A stretch of 64,000 nucleotides of DNA from contig CP038107.1 of NCBI GenBank assembly GCA_004519485.1, forward strand, positions 744,001 to 808,000, given 5' to 3'. The first letter of the stretch is position 1, and each line of letters starts with the position of its first letter. The translations under genes and the position numbers were made by a program. The DNA is from Nannochloropsis oceanica (Eukaryota > Sar > Eustigmatophyceae > Eustigmatales > Monodopsidaceae). Shown here one piece after another: positions 1 through 11,233 of this stretch. The notes beneath the pieces are model-generated. The model did no database searches. It was given only the letters and a program-made list of their open reading frames with translations, and was not told where the DNA came from.

Positions 1-2700
1 CTCCTTTTCCCTTCACTTTCTCGCCCCCTTCCCCCCCGATCCCCAACGCCTGCATAGATGCCAGCAATAACCCTTCCTCATCCTCCATGGTTTGCTTCCT
101 CATGGGCGGATCAGGAGCCTCCTCACATATTCTGGCCAACAGCCCTCCTCCTTTCCCCCCGCCGTGTTCCCTACTCCCTTCCTCCACACACAATGCATAC
201 GCCCTTGCGAACTCCTGCCGGATGTGCCGATGCTTTCCTTCCTTCAAAAAATGCGTTACGTTATACCACGTCTCAAACGGATCTTCGACGGCCAACCTGG
301 AATTCACCGCCCACCCATCCTCCTCCGCCTTCTCCTCCTTCCTCAGCAACCCCCCCATCCTCACACTAAGCACATGTTCTCGGTAGTCAAATTCCCAAGT
401 GTAATACTGGAAAAACGTCACCAGCAACGCCCCCACCGATGCCTCATTTCTCTTCGCATATTGCTTCAACAACTCTGCTCCCCCTCCTTCCCTTTCTCTG
501 TCCTCTGTGTAAAAATATGTGTCAACTTCTACCCCCTCCAAGGGGTGCTTTACCAGCACATGGGGCAAATGCCTTCGTCCTCTCAGCAATTCCCGTCTAT
601 CCACCTCCCTCCCTCCCCAATCAGGGGGCAACAACTGCAAATTTGGCACAACCGGCACCGGCTCTAGTCCGTCTCTTCCTCCCTTACCCCCACCCCCAAC
701 GCCCGCCGCAGCACTCTGCAGAAAATGCAGTACCATCAATATGTACGCGTACGACGATAACGTCCCTCCACTTGCATTGTTTATCTTCCGGGCACGGGCC
801 CAATGCTTCACTGTATATGCCAAAGCCCGAACGCGGGGATCGATGCGACTGTACTGGTGAAGTAACTGGGTGTTTCTCAATGCCAGGGGATTCTCCACGG
901 AGATGTCGCAATCCAAGCCGGTCTTGGGGTCCGTGAAGAGCACAATCGGGATTCGTGCCGTCGGCCTCGGAACCACGTCCTCCATCCCTTCCTCCTCCAA
1001 CAAGGCCGCCAGCGCCTCAATCATGTCCCCTGCTCCTGCTGCACCTCCTGCTCTTGCTCCTCCCTCTCCTCCTTCTCCAACGTTTGGAAACGTGACACAC
1101 ATATCCAGATCCGCCGCGTCGTTTCCGAAATTATTGGCACTCGACCCAAACACACGTAAGCGAGTACCTGGCGGAAATATTTCGTCACCGAGAGAAGGGA
1201 GCAACGCCTCAATCCTCTGCCTCACTTCCTCTCGGGTTTGGAAAAAAGTGGCGGAAGGGTAAAGGGCGGGAAGGAGGGCATTCATTTCCACAGTCAGAGC
1301 TTCAATCACGGAGGGAGGGATGGCATCAAGAGGGGTGGGAATAAAATCCACCTGCCACTGCTCAAGGTAATGCGCGTGCTTGGCCGCCGGAGAGGGGAAA
1401 AATTCTTCATTGAATGGACACCAGAGTGCTTCTGCTCCCAGGAGGAACGCCCGTTGACCGGCATCAAGACACGAAAACACAAATCGATTCCCTAACGCCG
1501 CCTGCAACACTGAGGCCACCCCTGCTATGATTGGATATCGACTCCTCGTCTTCTCTCCTTCCTTCCCCTCTTCCTCCCCACCCTCTTTGATTTGCTTCAC
1601 CGACCACTGCAGGCATGTCCACAGCAAGGTGTGAAATTGCCTCCCTGGCTGCATGGGCCGTAATTCCTTTAGCAACACCCCCAGCTGTGACAAACCCGCC
1701 ACGACCGTCTTCCTCTCCCTTAACTGAGTGGAAATCAACCGTAAATTCCCCTCCACGTCCCTCCCCTGCACCTCCACAACAAAAGCATGGGATGTGCCAT
1801 GGGTAGCGGCGGGGTCTCCACCATCAAACATTCTGAAAACAAAAACACCTGCTGACCGGGGAGCGTAGAATGTCAGCGTGCCTTTGGCGGAGGAAGGGCT
1901 GGAGAGGGGGCCCGAAGGAGGAGGAGGGGGAGAGGGTTTGATGACAATGGTTTTGCTGATGACGGCGTTGGTGTTGCTTGCTACCCCCAGCCGAAACAAG
2001 GCAATTTCCGGCTGCTCGAGCTGGTAGAGGAGGGAATACGGCGCTTCCCATTGCACCATCAAATCCGCCTTGGGCCTCACCCGACCTGTCCAAGCACGCG
2101 CAGGTGTGAGAGATGAGCGATACTCTTTCTCCTCCCCGCAATCCCTCCCGCCATCCCGCCCTTACGTATTCGCTTCGCTGTTTCTCGTTATCGTATTCCC
2201 CGCCCTCCCTCCATTCCTCCCTCCATTCCTCCCTCCCTGCTCACCTGCTTGTTGTCGACTATACGTATCCACCACCCACAATCTCCCAACCTGGCCCTTC
2301 GTTACCCTTCGAGGCCTGAAAATTCTCCCTCCTTCTTCCGCTGTTGTGGTTGTTGTTGTTGTCGTTGCTGCTGCTGTTATCGGCGGTGTCGTCGTTATTG
2401 TTGTTGCTGCTGCCGCTGGAGCAGAAAGAGACTCGGTCGGGATGTCGTGAGAGGGAGGGAGGGTGGAAGGGGGGGGGGGTAGACCTTGGAGCAGCATTTG
2501 TTGGTATTGCAGGAGAGGGGAGGAGAGGGGGGAGGGAGTGGAGAAGGAGGAGCCGGACAGAGCGGTGAGGGGGCTGTGGGTGCTATGGCTGATGCTGTTG
2601 TTGCTGTTGTTGTTGCTGCTGCTGCTGCTGCTGCCATCGCCGCCCATTAACAATTGCTGAAGCAGGCTCGAGGGTCCCTCCGAATGTTGCTGCTGTCTCA

Positions 2701-2738
<38 letters not shown>

Positions 2739-3904
2739 AGTAGGTGCTGTAGCTGCTGCAATTGCTGTAGCTGCTGCCATTGCTGTAGCTGATTAATCCG
2801 TGAAGGACAATCGTAAGGAGACCCTTCCCCTAAAAGCGGAGGCAGGGATGGCGACTGCTGTTGCTGTTGATTGTACAGCTGCTGCTGCTGCCGCTGCTGC
2901 TGTTGACTGTACAGCTGCTGCTGCTGCTGCTGGTATTCTCCTCGCTGTTGGAACAGTTGGTGGTGTTCTCCATTTTCTCTATCCCGCCCCCTTCCCCCAG
3001 CACCGCTCCCCGGCAAGCCTCCTCCTCCCCCTCCCTCCCCTCCTCCTTCCCCTCCTCCTGCCCCGGGTCCCAACAACCCGGCCAACAAGTGAGGAGGAAT
3101 AGGATTCGGCGGATGCATAAACATGTGAGGATGCGGTGGCCCTTCCCCCATTTCAAAACTTCCTCCTCTTCCCTCTCTTCCTCCTCCAGATGGCGACATC
3201 CCCATCATGCCATGGCCTGTATGCAAGTGAGAAGGGACATTCAACATCATATGTGACTGCGGTGGCTGCAGCTTTTGCTGCCCCTGCGGTAGGTAAGCGA
3301 AAGGGGAAGGTTGCTGCTGCTGCGATATCGATGAGGCGCCTTGTTGTTCTTCCTGCGGGAGAAAAGGGGGCAGCTGATAGTTGCCAAGCATCATATTTCC
3401 CAACAGGTTTGGTGGTGGTAGCGATGGAGCTTGCCCTCCTTCAACCACTCCTCGCCCTCCTGGCCCTTGTTGCCCCGAAGCTTCTGCTGCCATTGCAGAG
3501 AAGAGATCAAAGCCTGGCAGATTATCTTCACCATTCCCCAAAAGTCCCATCGAGTGGGGCGGCTGCTGGGGCTGTTGCTGTTGGTGTTGCAGCTGCTGCT
3601 GCTGCTGCTGCTCTTCCCCTCCATCTCCTCCTCCACCTCCGCGTAAAGCCTCAAGGACCGAGATAGAAGAGCGTGGTGGCTGCTGTAGCTGATGCTGCTG
3701 TACCGCAAAATCCTCGCCGCCATTCTGCTGCTGCTGCTGTTGCTGCTGTTGTTGTTGTTGCGGGGGGGGGGCCGTTCCAGCTTCTCCACCCCCTCCGTCG
3801 AGGAGCGCTCGAGCCGTGGCCAGGAATGTCTGTTGATCATTGTCCCGTTGATATCTATTTTGAGCCTCTACTGCCACGGGGTGTCCTTCTCGCACGAGCT
3901 TCAT
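1..3904 (-). CDS. Cid1-type terminal uridylyltransferase / non-canonical poly(A) polymerase, 3' end cut by window
   Basis: Two exons, 3904-2245 and 2085-1, joined by a 159-base GT-AG intron in phase 1; the frame is open to base 1, so the C-terminus is outside. About 1249 residues are visible. Residues 1-550 are low complexity, rich in Gln, Gly and Pro with several long Gln runs. A beta-rich segment follows the intron (residues 555-660), vaguely SKICH-like. The catalytic domain has FGSSANNFG at about 866, DLD at 879-881 and the third acidic residue D947, the nucleotidyltransferase triad. Then come NPLALRNTQLL, WARARKINNASGGTLSSYAY and a PAP-associated region with SVGALL, EDPF and QEFARAYAL. 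Family members add U or A tails to RNA 3' ends; which base is used here cannot be seen. The ATG at 3904 is the first in frame after a stop. The family call is secure; the role of the Gln-rich arm is unknown. Confidence 0.88.
2605..2775 (-). repeat. CAG/CTG microsatellites encoding poly-Gln
   Basis: Dense CTG-rich tracts (CAG on the coding minus strand) encode Gln runs in the N-terminal arm of the nucleotidyltransferase. Related tracts lie at about 2871-2932, 3588-3612 and 3726-3762. They are interrupted by CAA and CTA-type units, so they are imperfect. Confidence 0.85.
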
Positions 3905-4543
3905 GAAAGCGATGAGTACGTCCTAGAGTGTCATTATGTAGGGTAGTCGTGTGGAGTGATGTTAGATGGGGATAATATGGAATGCTTCTGCGTCCATGGC
4001 ACGGCGCTGACTCCACCAAGAAAGAGGATAGATTTGAAAAGTAGGGACTAGAGGTAGGCGTCACGCGTGTAAATGTGCCGGGACTCGCATCTTTTATAAC
4101 ACTGATGTACGGGGAGCAAGGCGGGCAAGCTTCCAGCGGCTTCCTGAATCAACACACATCAACAGAGTCGCACACACCTCATCACTCTTCCCGCCACCCC
4201 CACGCCACCGCTGGTGGTGCATGGCTGGCTCCGACTGCTCCTGCGGCTGCTCCCTGTGGGTTGTGTCCGGTTGGCGTGTGGGTGAGATGCACGATGGAAA
4301 ACGCAGAAAGAAGGAGCGAGAGAGTCGTCGTCGGTTGGGCCGTCGTCATTGTGCTTTCGCGGTTGCATGCCACCAGCACACACACAATTCCTAGCCGTCG
4401 TGTCTCTCGTCTTCCTGTGTTTGTCCACGCCTCTCTCATTCGTTCTGGCTGCCTGAAACCAACGCCCGGATCTCGCCTCACGATCCATTGACCTCCCCTC
4501 CCCCTCTCCGCATACACCAACACACAGCCCCATACCCAGGCAA
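3905..4543. promoter_or_regulatory. divergent promoter region
   Basis: Between the nucleotidyltransferase gene (minus) and the TLC gene (plus). The last 45 bases before the TLC start are C/A-rich with repeated ACACA, a leader style seen before many genes here. No other element is recognisable. Confidence 0.5.
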
Positions 4544-5311
4544 ATGAAGACTACAGGTATTCCTCCCGACGTCCAGCCCTACATAGACATGCTGGCAGAC
4601 CGTTGGCCAGGCCTGGCCCTGTCGACGGGAGCCTGGACCGTGGTATTTGTGGTGGTGTGCGTGCTGCCCCGGATCTCGGACAAGACATTCGACTTCAGGA
4701 ACCGCGTCGTCTCCATCCTTCACGCCATCCTGTCCGCCTACCTGACATTTTTCCTCGTCTTGCTCCAGACCCCTTGCGACATTGGCGGGCCCAACACTCG
4801 CAACCAGATCATAACGCTGAACGTGAGCGCGGGCTACTTTCTGTACGACTACGCGGCCTGTTCCCTTAACGACTTGCGAAACAAGCACTTTGACGCCATG
4901 AATTTCTTTCACCACCTCGCAACCGTCGCCGGTCTTTTAACAGGGCTAATCACTCAACGCTCAGGCGCCGAATTGGGGATGTGTTTGTTTTTAATGGAGG
5001 TCTCCAATCCGTTCATGCATATGATCCATATTTTCAGGGAGCTCGGGTATAATGACTCGCCGGTCGCGGAGGCGAATAAGGCATTGTTTGCGATCATTTT
5101 CACATTTGCACGCATTGTTGCGGGCCCGGTGTTGACTTACTATTCGATGATTTGCCCGAGGACGCACTGGGTGATTAAGGTCGGGGCATGTGGGATCTTG
5201 CTGGTGAGTTTGTTGTGGTTTTCCAAGATCGTGGCGATGTTGGGTAAGGTCTTTGGAGGGGGCAAGAAGGGAGGAGACAGAGGGATGAATGGAGAGAAGA
5301 AGCGGAAGTAG
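4544..5311 (+). CDS. TLC (TRAM-LAG1-CLN8) domain membrane protein
   Basis: Single exon, 255 residues. Five to six hydrophobic segments are visible, the first around residues 30-43 (VVFVVVCVLP), with others near 58-76, 125-140, 150-165, 180-200 and 210-226. The motif FDAMNFFHHLATVAG, with its paired His, is typical of the TLC domain of the TLCD/TMEM136 group rather than ceramide synthases, which are longer and carry a Lag1p motif. A GYNDS loop and a basic tail ending KKRK follow; the terminal basic residues would suit ER retention. TLCD-type proteins act in membrane lipid composition, but the substrate here is unknown. It shares its upstream region with the nucleotidyltransferase gene and converges on the plastid-protein gene 269 bases away. 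Confidence 0.8.
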   Translation: MKTTGIPPDVQPYIDMLADRWPGLALSTGAWTVVFVVVCVLPRISDKTFDFRNRVVSILHAILSAYLTFFLVLLQTPCDIGGPNTRNQIITLNVSAGYFLYDYAACSLNDLRNKHFDAMNFFHHLATVAGLLTGLITQRSGAELGMCLFLMEVSNPFMHMIHIFRELGYNDSPVAEANKALFAIIFTFARIVAGPVLTYYSMICPRTHWVIKVGACGILLVSLLWFSKIVAMLGKVFGGGKKGGDRGMNGEKKRK

Positions 5312-5580
5312 ATTCGAGAGATCTTGGAAGGGGGGATCGGTGCATTCGGACATATGGGCTGTTGCAGGAGAAAACACAAAAAGTTAATTTAAATGCATGC
5401 CCCCATGGGAGAATTATGAAAATAGTTTCTCACTCCTGTTCGGCACTCATCTTTGTCCTTTGTAATCGCTTTGTTTTCGGCTTCAATTTAGACACTCCAC
5501 CACCACACAGACAGAAACAGAACACATACCGCCCCAAATGGCGCGTAATCCCTCACTCTCTTCCTCGAGTTTTCTCTTTT

Positions 5581-7215
5581 TTACATAAACATACCAACTT
5601 CACCGCCACTGTCATCCTGTTCTTCTCTTCCTCCCTTCTTCCCTCCTCCCGATGAAGAGGTAAAAATGTCATTCCCGCCCTTATTAAATCCCTGCTGCTG
5701 CTGCTCCTCCTGCTGCTGATGGTTGCTCGCCTGATGGCCATGAATTTGTGTATTTACATTAGAGGCGGACGAAGTACGGGAGGAAGATGGAGAGTGAGTG
5801 GAACGGGAAACACCGCTTGTGGTCCCCCCGAAGCTCTTGACAAAACGGTTGAACTCCGAGGCTATCGTAGGAGAGGACGAGGAAGAGGGGGAGGGCGAGG
5901 AAGAGGGCAACCGGCCACTCCGTCCCTGGAGGCCATTGATACTACCACCATTGCCTATGGCGCCGGTCGCGTCCAAGGATGAGGAGGAAGACGAGAAGGA
6001 GGAGGGTGAGGAAGAGACCCTTGAGGAGTAGGAGGAAGGTCGAGGAGCAACGGAGGGAGTGGAGGTGGAAGAGGAAGAAGTTTCATCATTATGTGATGGC
6101 CAGAACCCGCCAGCCTTGATCCTATTCTCATGGTCACCCGCTGCATGGAAACCTTCACCTCCTCCCTTCTTCTCTTGCTGCTGCTGCTGCTCCCTCCCTT
6201 CCTCAGCAATACCACCACTCCCTGACTTAAACGACCCTCCCCCCACTCCTCCACCATTCTGCCTCATCCGCTCTCTCTCTTGCTGCCGTTGAACTTCTTG
6301 ATGAATCATCTGTGCCTGTCTCTGCTCATCGCGCAGCCTTTGGGTCCGCTGCCAGTAGATCGCTTGGTCCTTCAAACTTTCTTCCAAGTTTTTGGCCGAC
6401 GTTTGAAACTTTTTAAACCACACATTCACATTATTCGACACCCCATATTGTTGATCCCAAGCCTTGATCTTCTGAGACACCTGCATCTCCCTATCCAAAC
6501 TCTCCAATTTTTTAAAACTCCTCTCATAAACCCTCCATGCCTTCCAATTGAACTTCACCTCTGACCAGGCATAGGCCAATCGATCACACGCGTACAGCAC
6601 CAACTTTCCCATTGCCCGAATAGCCGCGCCGAAATTTCCATCCTGATTAAAGAAATGTACCCCCAACACCGCCCCCCCCACCCCTCCCAAATACATCTGC
6701 TTGTTTAACAACGCCCGACCTACAAACAAACCGAGTACAGCCCCCGCAAAGGTACATCCCAACAGCAACTGCTCCCCGTCCGGTAAAATATGATTGAAAG
6801 CACTCGTCCCCATACCCGTTGCACCTTTTACATTCCCCCCCGCCCTGCCCCTCCCTCCTCCTCCCCCTCCCCCGCCACCGGCCTTGGCGGCCCGGGCTGT
6901 CAAGCCCTCCAATTTCAAAAGTCGACCTTCTAGCTCCAATAAACGGAGTTCATACGACAAATTATCGTTGGAGGCAGAGGAGGAGTTATTTGAACCTGTC
7001 CGCTCAGAGAAGAAGGAGGAGAATGTGGAGCGCAGAGGGGGGAAGGGGGCGATGCGGGCAATGGGGCGGGCAGCGTGGCGTAAGGCGGGCAAGGGATGGG
7101 AACGCCGTTTGGGACCAAAGAGAGGGGAAGGGACGTATGCCTGACAGCAACAGCAGCAGCAGCAAAAGAGCGCTGCACCTACGAGCAGTACCAGGGCCCC
7201 GTTGGGCAGATGCAT
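5581..7215 (-). CDS. plastid-targeted protein of unknown function
   Basis: Single exon, 544 residues. The N-terminus is a signal peptide (hydrophobic LVLLVGAALF plus a Cys run) followed by QAYVPS, matching the ASAF-type cleavage motif of bipartite plastid leaders in red-derived secondary plastids, then a basic Arg/Pro-rich transit-like stretch. After a Gly-rich spacer, residues about 150-200 contain a Gly-rich hydrophobic hairpin (LGCTFAGAVLGLFVGRALL and a second segment). A helical, charged region follows (VKFNWKAWRVYERSFKKLE to QRQAQMIHQEVQRQQ), probably coiled coil. The C-terminal 200 residues are Ser/Gly/Gln low complexity. I do not recognise the family. The core between residues 140 and 320 looks folded and is the part to search. 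The upstream region is shared with BCKDH E1-alpha. Confidence 0.75.
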   Translation of the reverse strand: MHLPNGALVLLVGAALFCCCCCCCQAYVPSPLFGPKRRSHPLPALRHAARPIARIAPFPPLRSTFSSFFSERTGSNNSSSASNDNLSYELRLLELEGRLLKLEGLTARAAKAGGGGGGGGGRGRAGGNVKGATGMGTSAFNHILPDGEQLLLGCTFAGAVLGLFVGRALLNKQMYLGGVGGAVLGVHFFNQDGNFGAAIRAMGKLVLYACDRLAYAWSEVKFNWKAWRVYERSFKKLESLDREMQVSQKIKAWDQQYGVSNNVNVWFKKFQTSAKNLEESLKDQAIYWQRTQRLRDEQRQAQMIHQEVQRQQERERMRQNGGGVGGGSFKSGSGGIAEEGREQQQQQEKKGGGEGFHAAGDHENRIKAGGFWPSHNDETSSSSTSTPSVAPRPSSYSSRVSSSPSSFSSSSSSLDATGAIGNGGSINGLQGRSGRLPSSSPSPSSSSSPTIASEFNRFVKSFGGTTSGVSRSTHSPSSSRTSSASNVNTQIHGHQASNHQQQEEQQQQGFNKGGNDIFTSSSGGGKKGGREEQDDSGGEVGMFM

Positions 7216-7744
7216 GGCCTGTGTATGTGGGGTGCATGGCTCGAGGTGTGGGCATGCGTACGTTGCTGTGGGTTTGAGAGGGAGACTTTAAAAAAGGGAG
7301 AGGGGCGTCAAAGCAGCGACTCACCTTTTGTCGGTGCGGAGCCATTCGAAAACCAGCGTCCGGATTATTGGCTCCTCGGCTGTATGTCTGTTTGTGTTCA
7401 TAGCATGTTATGTGAGTGTGGGTTGCGTAAAAAGGTAAGCCCTCGTGATTCAACGCGGCATCGCTCCTCTCGCTGAGCGTGACCGGCACGGAAAGAAAAA
7501 TGCGCCCGGGCCACGGCGTGTCGTGCTTCCTCTGTTTTGACAGCTTTGACAGCATCGTAAATACAATCCACACACACCCTCTACACACTTCATAATCCAC
7601 AGGCACACCTACAGACTACAGACAAAAGGCGTGATTTACTACTTTCGCCTTCTCTTGCCGGCCAACGCACTGCGTCGCCTTCGTCCCTCATTGCCCGCCC
7701 CATCACACTCCCTCCTCCCTCCTGCTGTCACGACCCCTCCTAAC
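7216..7744. promoter_or_regulatory. divergent promoter region
   Basis: Separates the plastid unknown (minus) from BCKDH E1-alpha (plus). It holds a C/A-rich leader (ACACACACC and similar) at about 7562-7620. The frame of the downstream gene is open from 7631, but only non-ATG codons are available before 7745. Confidence 0.5.
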
Positions 7745-9497
7745 ATGTACAGCCGTCCTTTGAGGCAGCTCGTGCTGGCGCAGCGTGCCTGCATCGCATC
7801 CATAACGTTGCGATCGACGATGGAGACCACGGCGCCAGGGGCGCAGGGATTGTCGCCGTCGAGCATGATGCAGCATCGCCTCATCCACCCTCTTCTCCCC
7901 TCCTCCGCCCCCGCCGCCTCGAATGTAGACGCCGCCGCGGCTGCCACCGACGCCACTTCTGTCTCTATCCTGGACCACGACAATGACAACGCTGCCCATC
8001 CTCACGGCGGCAGCGTTGTCACTTCCCCACCCTCCATAGAGTCACACCCTGCCGCCTCTTCGTCTCCACTCCCCCCTCCTGCTCCCGCCTCCCTACCCCC
8101 TTCGACGACCACCACCGCGATCGCCACCAACCAAGACCAATCCCACGGAATGTATCCCGGCTCGTCCAACAATGTCCTCCCTTTCACCTCCCTCCTCGAG
8201 GTTGTGACCCCCGAGCAGCATCCTACCTGGCCAGTATACCGCGTTCTGGAGCCGGACGGCCGGGTCCGTGCCGGGGCCCTCGAACCACAGTTAGGCGAAG
8301 CGACCGTCAAAAAGATGTATACGATCATGGTACGATTGCAAGCGATGGACACAATTTTCTACAACGCGCAACGCCAAGGCCGAATATCCTTCTACATGAC
8401 TAGCACGGGCGAGGAGGCCACGCACGTCGGGAGCGCTGCTGCCCTCATTCCCACCGACCCTGTGTTCGCACAATACCGAGAAGGTGGAGTGTTGATGTGG
8501 CGGGGATTCACCCTCGATCAATTCGCGGATCAATGCTTCTCCAATTGCGACGACCTGGGGAAGGGCCGGCAAATGCCCATCCACTACGGCACGGCCGCGC
8601 TGCACTTCCAAACCATCTCCTCGCCCCTCGCCACCCAAATTCCCCAAGCTGTCGGGGCTGCTTACGGAGTCAAGCTCGAAGACGCCCTCCAGCCGATACA
8701 GCAAAAGCGATGCGTCATCTGCTATTTTGGAGAGGGGGCGGCGAGCGAGGGCGACTTCCATGCAGCCCTTAATTTTGCAGCCACCCTGCAGGTACAATAC
8801 ATGTACCCATGCCTCTAGTCCTTCCTCCCTCTCTCCTTTCTCCTCTCTCTCCTCTCTTCTTTGCCCGCTCTCATGCGCCGACATACATGCCTCTCTCAAC
8901 CCCCCTTCTCTTCTCCTTCCCACCCTCCCTCCCTCTCCCTCCCAGGCACCCGTCATCTTCTTCTGCCGCAACAACGGCTATGCGATCAGTACTCCCGTCA
9001 AGGACCAGTTCCGGGGGGATGGTATCGTGAGCCGCGCTTCCGGGTATGGTATGCACGCCATCCGTGTGGACGGTAACGACCTCCTGGCCGTTTTCAATGC
9101 GTGCCAGGCAGCGAGGGAGGTGTGCGTGAGGGAGGGGAGACCTGTCCTGGTCGAAGCCATGACGTACCGGGTGGGTCACCATTCCACCAGTGACGACTCG
9201 ACGCGGTACCGCTCTTTGGTCGAAATCAGAAAGTGGCACGAACATGATTGTCCGCTTAAGAGGCTTCGGCGATGGATGGAGGGGAAGGGGTGGTGGTCCC
9301 AAGAGGAGGAGCAGCAGTTACGAGACGAGGAGAGAGTAGCTGTCTTGCAGGCATTGGAGCGGGCGGAGGTGAAGAAGAAACCGGGAAGGAAAGAGTTGTT
9401 CGCGGATGTGTATAAAGAGAAGCCCCGGCATTTGGTGGAGCAGGAGGAGGAGTTGGAGGCGCACGTCAAAAAATACCCGGAAGTGTATGGGGACTGA
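7745..9497 (+). CDS. BCKDHA: branched-chain 2-oxoacid dehydrogenase E1 component, alpha subunit, mitochondrial
   Basis: Two exons, 7745-8791 and 8946-9497; the 154-base intron is GT-AG, phase 0, with a CCCTCC-type pyrimidine tract. About 532 residues. The first ATG in frame (7745) gives a typical mitochondrial presequence (MYSRPLRQLVLAQRACIAS), then about 90 residues of Ala/Ser/Pro filler not found in most relatives (about 445 residues). The enzyme core has FYMTSTGEEATHVGSAAAL, the thiamine-diphosphate segment GEGAASEGDFHAALNFAAT and FFCRNNGYAIST. It also has HHSTSDDSTRYR, whose first Ser (about S429) matches the site phosphorylated by BCKDH kinase. It catalyses oxidative decarboxylation of the 2-oxoacids of Leu, Ile and Val. 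It is convergent with enoyl-CoA hydratase, a later step of the same pathway. Confidence 0.95.
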
Positions 9498-10336
9498 GGG
9501 CGGGAGGCGCGAGGGCAATGAGGGAGGGAGGGAGGGAGGGAGGAAGGGAGGGAAAGAGGGGTGGTGATGTGATGATAGAGAGAGAGGGGAAAGGGAGGCG
9601 AGATGGGGGATGGCGAGGGGGTTTGGAGGGGTGTGAGAAGAGAGGAAGGAGAAAGCTCGGTGACTGCGTGGTGCTCTGGTAGCAAGCGAGGGAGGGAAGA
9701 GAGGTTAGGTGTGTGAATACTGTAAAGTGAGATAGTAAAAAATGGAGGCGATATAGGTAGGTAGGTTGAATAAAAAAGCCAGAAAGAAGGAAGGTGGAAA
9801 AGAGATGAGAAGAATGGGTGCAGAGAAGGCGGAGGAGAACTGTGGACGCGCTTATCTACAGAAGATAGATGTCGTCTTTCCTCCCCCTCCCCGATGGCTT
9901 CTTTCCCCTGCATGCCTTGTTGGAAACCCAAACATGTCATGTCGTTTTCATACCCTTACGGAAACAGAAAGAGAGTGAGAGAAAATCCAATCACTAAACA
10001 GGAAGAGTGTAAGAGAAAATCCAATCGTATCATATTATCTTTATACCCTCATGGAAATAAGAGAAGGGAAGCCCGATGCCGTATCCGTGTAGCGTTTAGC
10101 CTTTTGTCCCTCCATGTCATCCTCGTATCTTGTCTGTCTTTTTCTTTTTCTTTTCCTCTCGTCGCCCCACTCGGACTCCACAACACATACTCACACTCAA
10201 ACATCTCTCCATTCCTTCAGTCCTCCTATTCTTCTATCCTTCTCTTCAACCGTAAGCTAAATTGATTGGTCGGGACGCGCTAAGTACACGCTAACCTTCC
10301 CTCTCTCCGTCTCTCGCTCCTTTCCCCCCTCTTGAT
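9498..10336. other. convergent intergenic region
   Basis: 3' zone between BCKDH E1-alpha and enoyl-CoA hydratase. A GGGA tract lies at 9520-9561 directly after the first stop. A loosely repeated segment occurs near 9941-10055 (two AGAGAAAATCCAATC units with related flanks). No gene is supported. Confidence 0.6.
9520..9561 (+). repeat. (GGGA)n tract just after a stop codon
   Basis: Near-perfect GGGA repeats starting about 23 bases after the BCKDH E1-alpha stop, G-rich on the coding strand. Confidence 0.9.
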
Positions 10337-11233
10337 CTATGCATTAGTAAACTTGGGCTTCCTCTTCTCCACGAACGCCCTCATCCCCTCTTTCTGGTCC
10401 TGCAATGCAAACAGACTATGAAAAACCCTCCTCTCAAACCTTAAGCCCTCCGCGAGGTTTAATTCAAAGGCCGAGTTAACGGTTTCCTTGGCGGCCGCGG
10501 TCACAGGTAGTGAAAACGAGGCGATGGTCTTCGCCATGTCAAGAGCCACTTGAACAGTTGTGTCCGTGGGGACCACCTTGGACACCAAACCGTCCTTCTC
10601 CGCCTGCTTCGCGTCGATCATTCCCCCCGTCAAGACGAGTTCCATCGCCTTGCTCTTCCCAATGGCACGCACCAACCTCTGTGTCCCCCCACAACCAGGG
10701 ATCACACCCAGGGATATCTCCGGCTGGCCGAATTTGGCATTTTCCCCGGCGACGACAATATCAGCCATCATCATCAGCTCGCATCCTCCTCCAAGTGCAT
10801 ACCCATTCACGGCTGCCACGATCGGCTTGGCCACTCGTGCGATGTGTCCCCACTCTTCAAACATGTTGGTGCTAAAAGCCTCAACGAAGGTTTTATCCTT
10901 CATCTCCTTGATGTCCGCACCGGCAGCAAATGCTTTCGTGGAGCCAGTAAGGACGATACAGCCCACGCTGTCGTCGCGCACGATATGCGTGGTTGCCTCG
11001 ATCAAGTCCTGGATGATGCCATTGCACAGGGCATTCAGGGCCTTGGGACGATTCAACGTCAGGAGGGCGACCTTGTCCCTTCGTTCCGCAAGAATGAATT
11101 CATACGATTTTTCCCAGGTCCCGCAGGCACCTGCTGTCATAGAACGGGCGACAGTGGTGCTTGTGATGGAGGACAAGGGGAGGGGTCGAAGGAGCAGGGA
11201 GGAGCGTCGCAGGAGGGTGGAGCGGGCCAGCAT
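10337..11233 (-). CDS. ECHS1: mitochondrial enoyl-CoA hydratase (crotonase family)
   Basis: Single exon, 298 residues, the usual family length. The N-terminus MLARSTLLRRSSLLLRPLPL is Arg/Ser/Leu-rich without acids, a clear mitochondrial presequence. The crotonase fold is complete: LTLNRPKALNAL, the oxyanion-hole segment AGADIKEM (about 104-111), VNGYALGGGCEL with the first catalytic Glu at 152, and FGQPEISLGVIPG with the second at 172. Both Glu residues indicate a true hydratase rather than an isomerase-like paralogue. It hydrates short 2-enoyl-CoAs in fatty acid beta-oxidation and in Val/Ile breakdown. It converges with BCKDH E1-alpha, so two enzymes of branched-chain amino-acid catabolism are neighbours here. 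Confidence 0.96.
   Translation of the reverse strand: MLARSTLLRRSSLLLRPLPLSSITSTTVARSMTAGACGTWEKSYEFILAERRDKVALLTLNRPKALNALCNGIIQDLIEATTHIVRDDSVGCIVLTGSTKAFAAGADIKEMKDKTFVEAFSTNMFEEWGHIARVAKPIVAAVNGYALGGGCELMMMADIVVAGENAKFGQPEISLGVIPGCGGTQRLVRAIGKSKAMELVLTGGMIDAKQAEKDGLVSKVVPTDTTVQVALDMAKTIASFSLPVTAAAKETVNSAFELNLAEGLRFERRVFHSLFALQDQKEGMRAFVEKRKPKFTNA

Noticed and set aside
7631-7744. Longer N-terminus for BCKDH E1-alpha
   Set aside because: The frame is open but offers only GTG, not ATG; the ATG at 7745 gives a proper mitochondrial leader.
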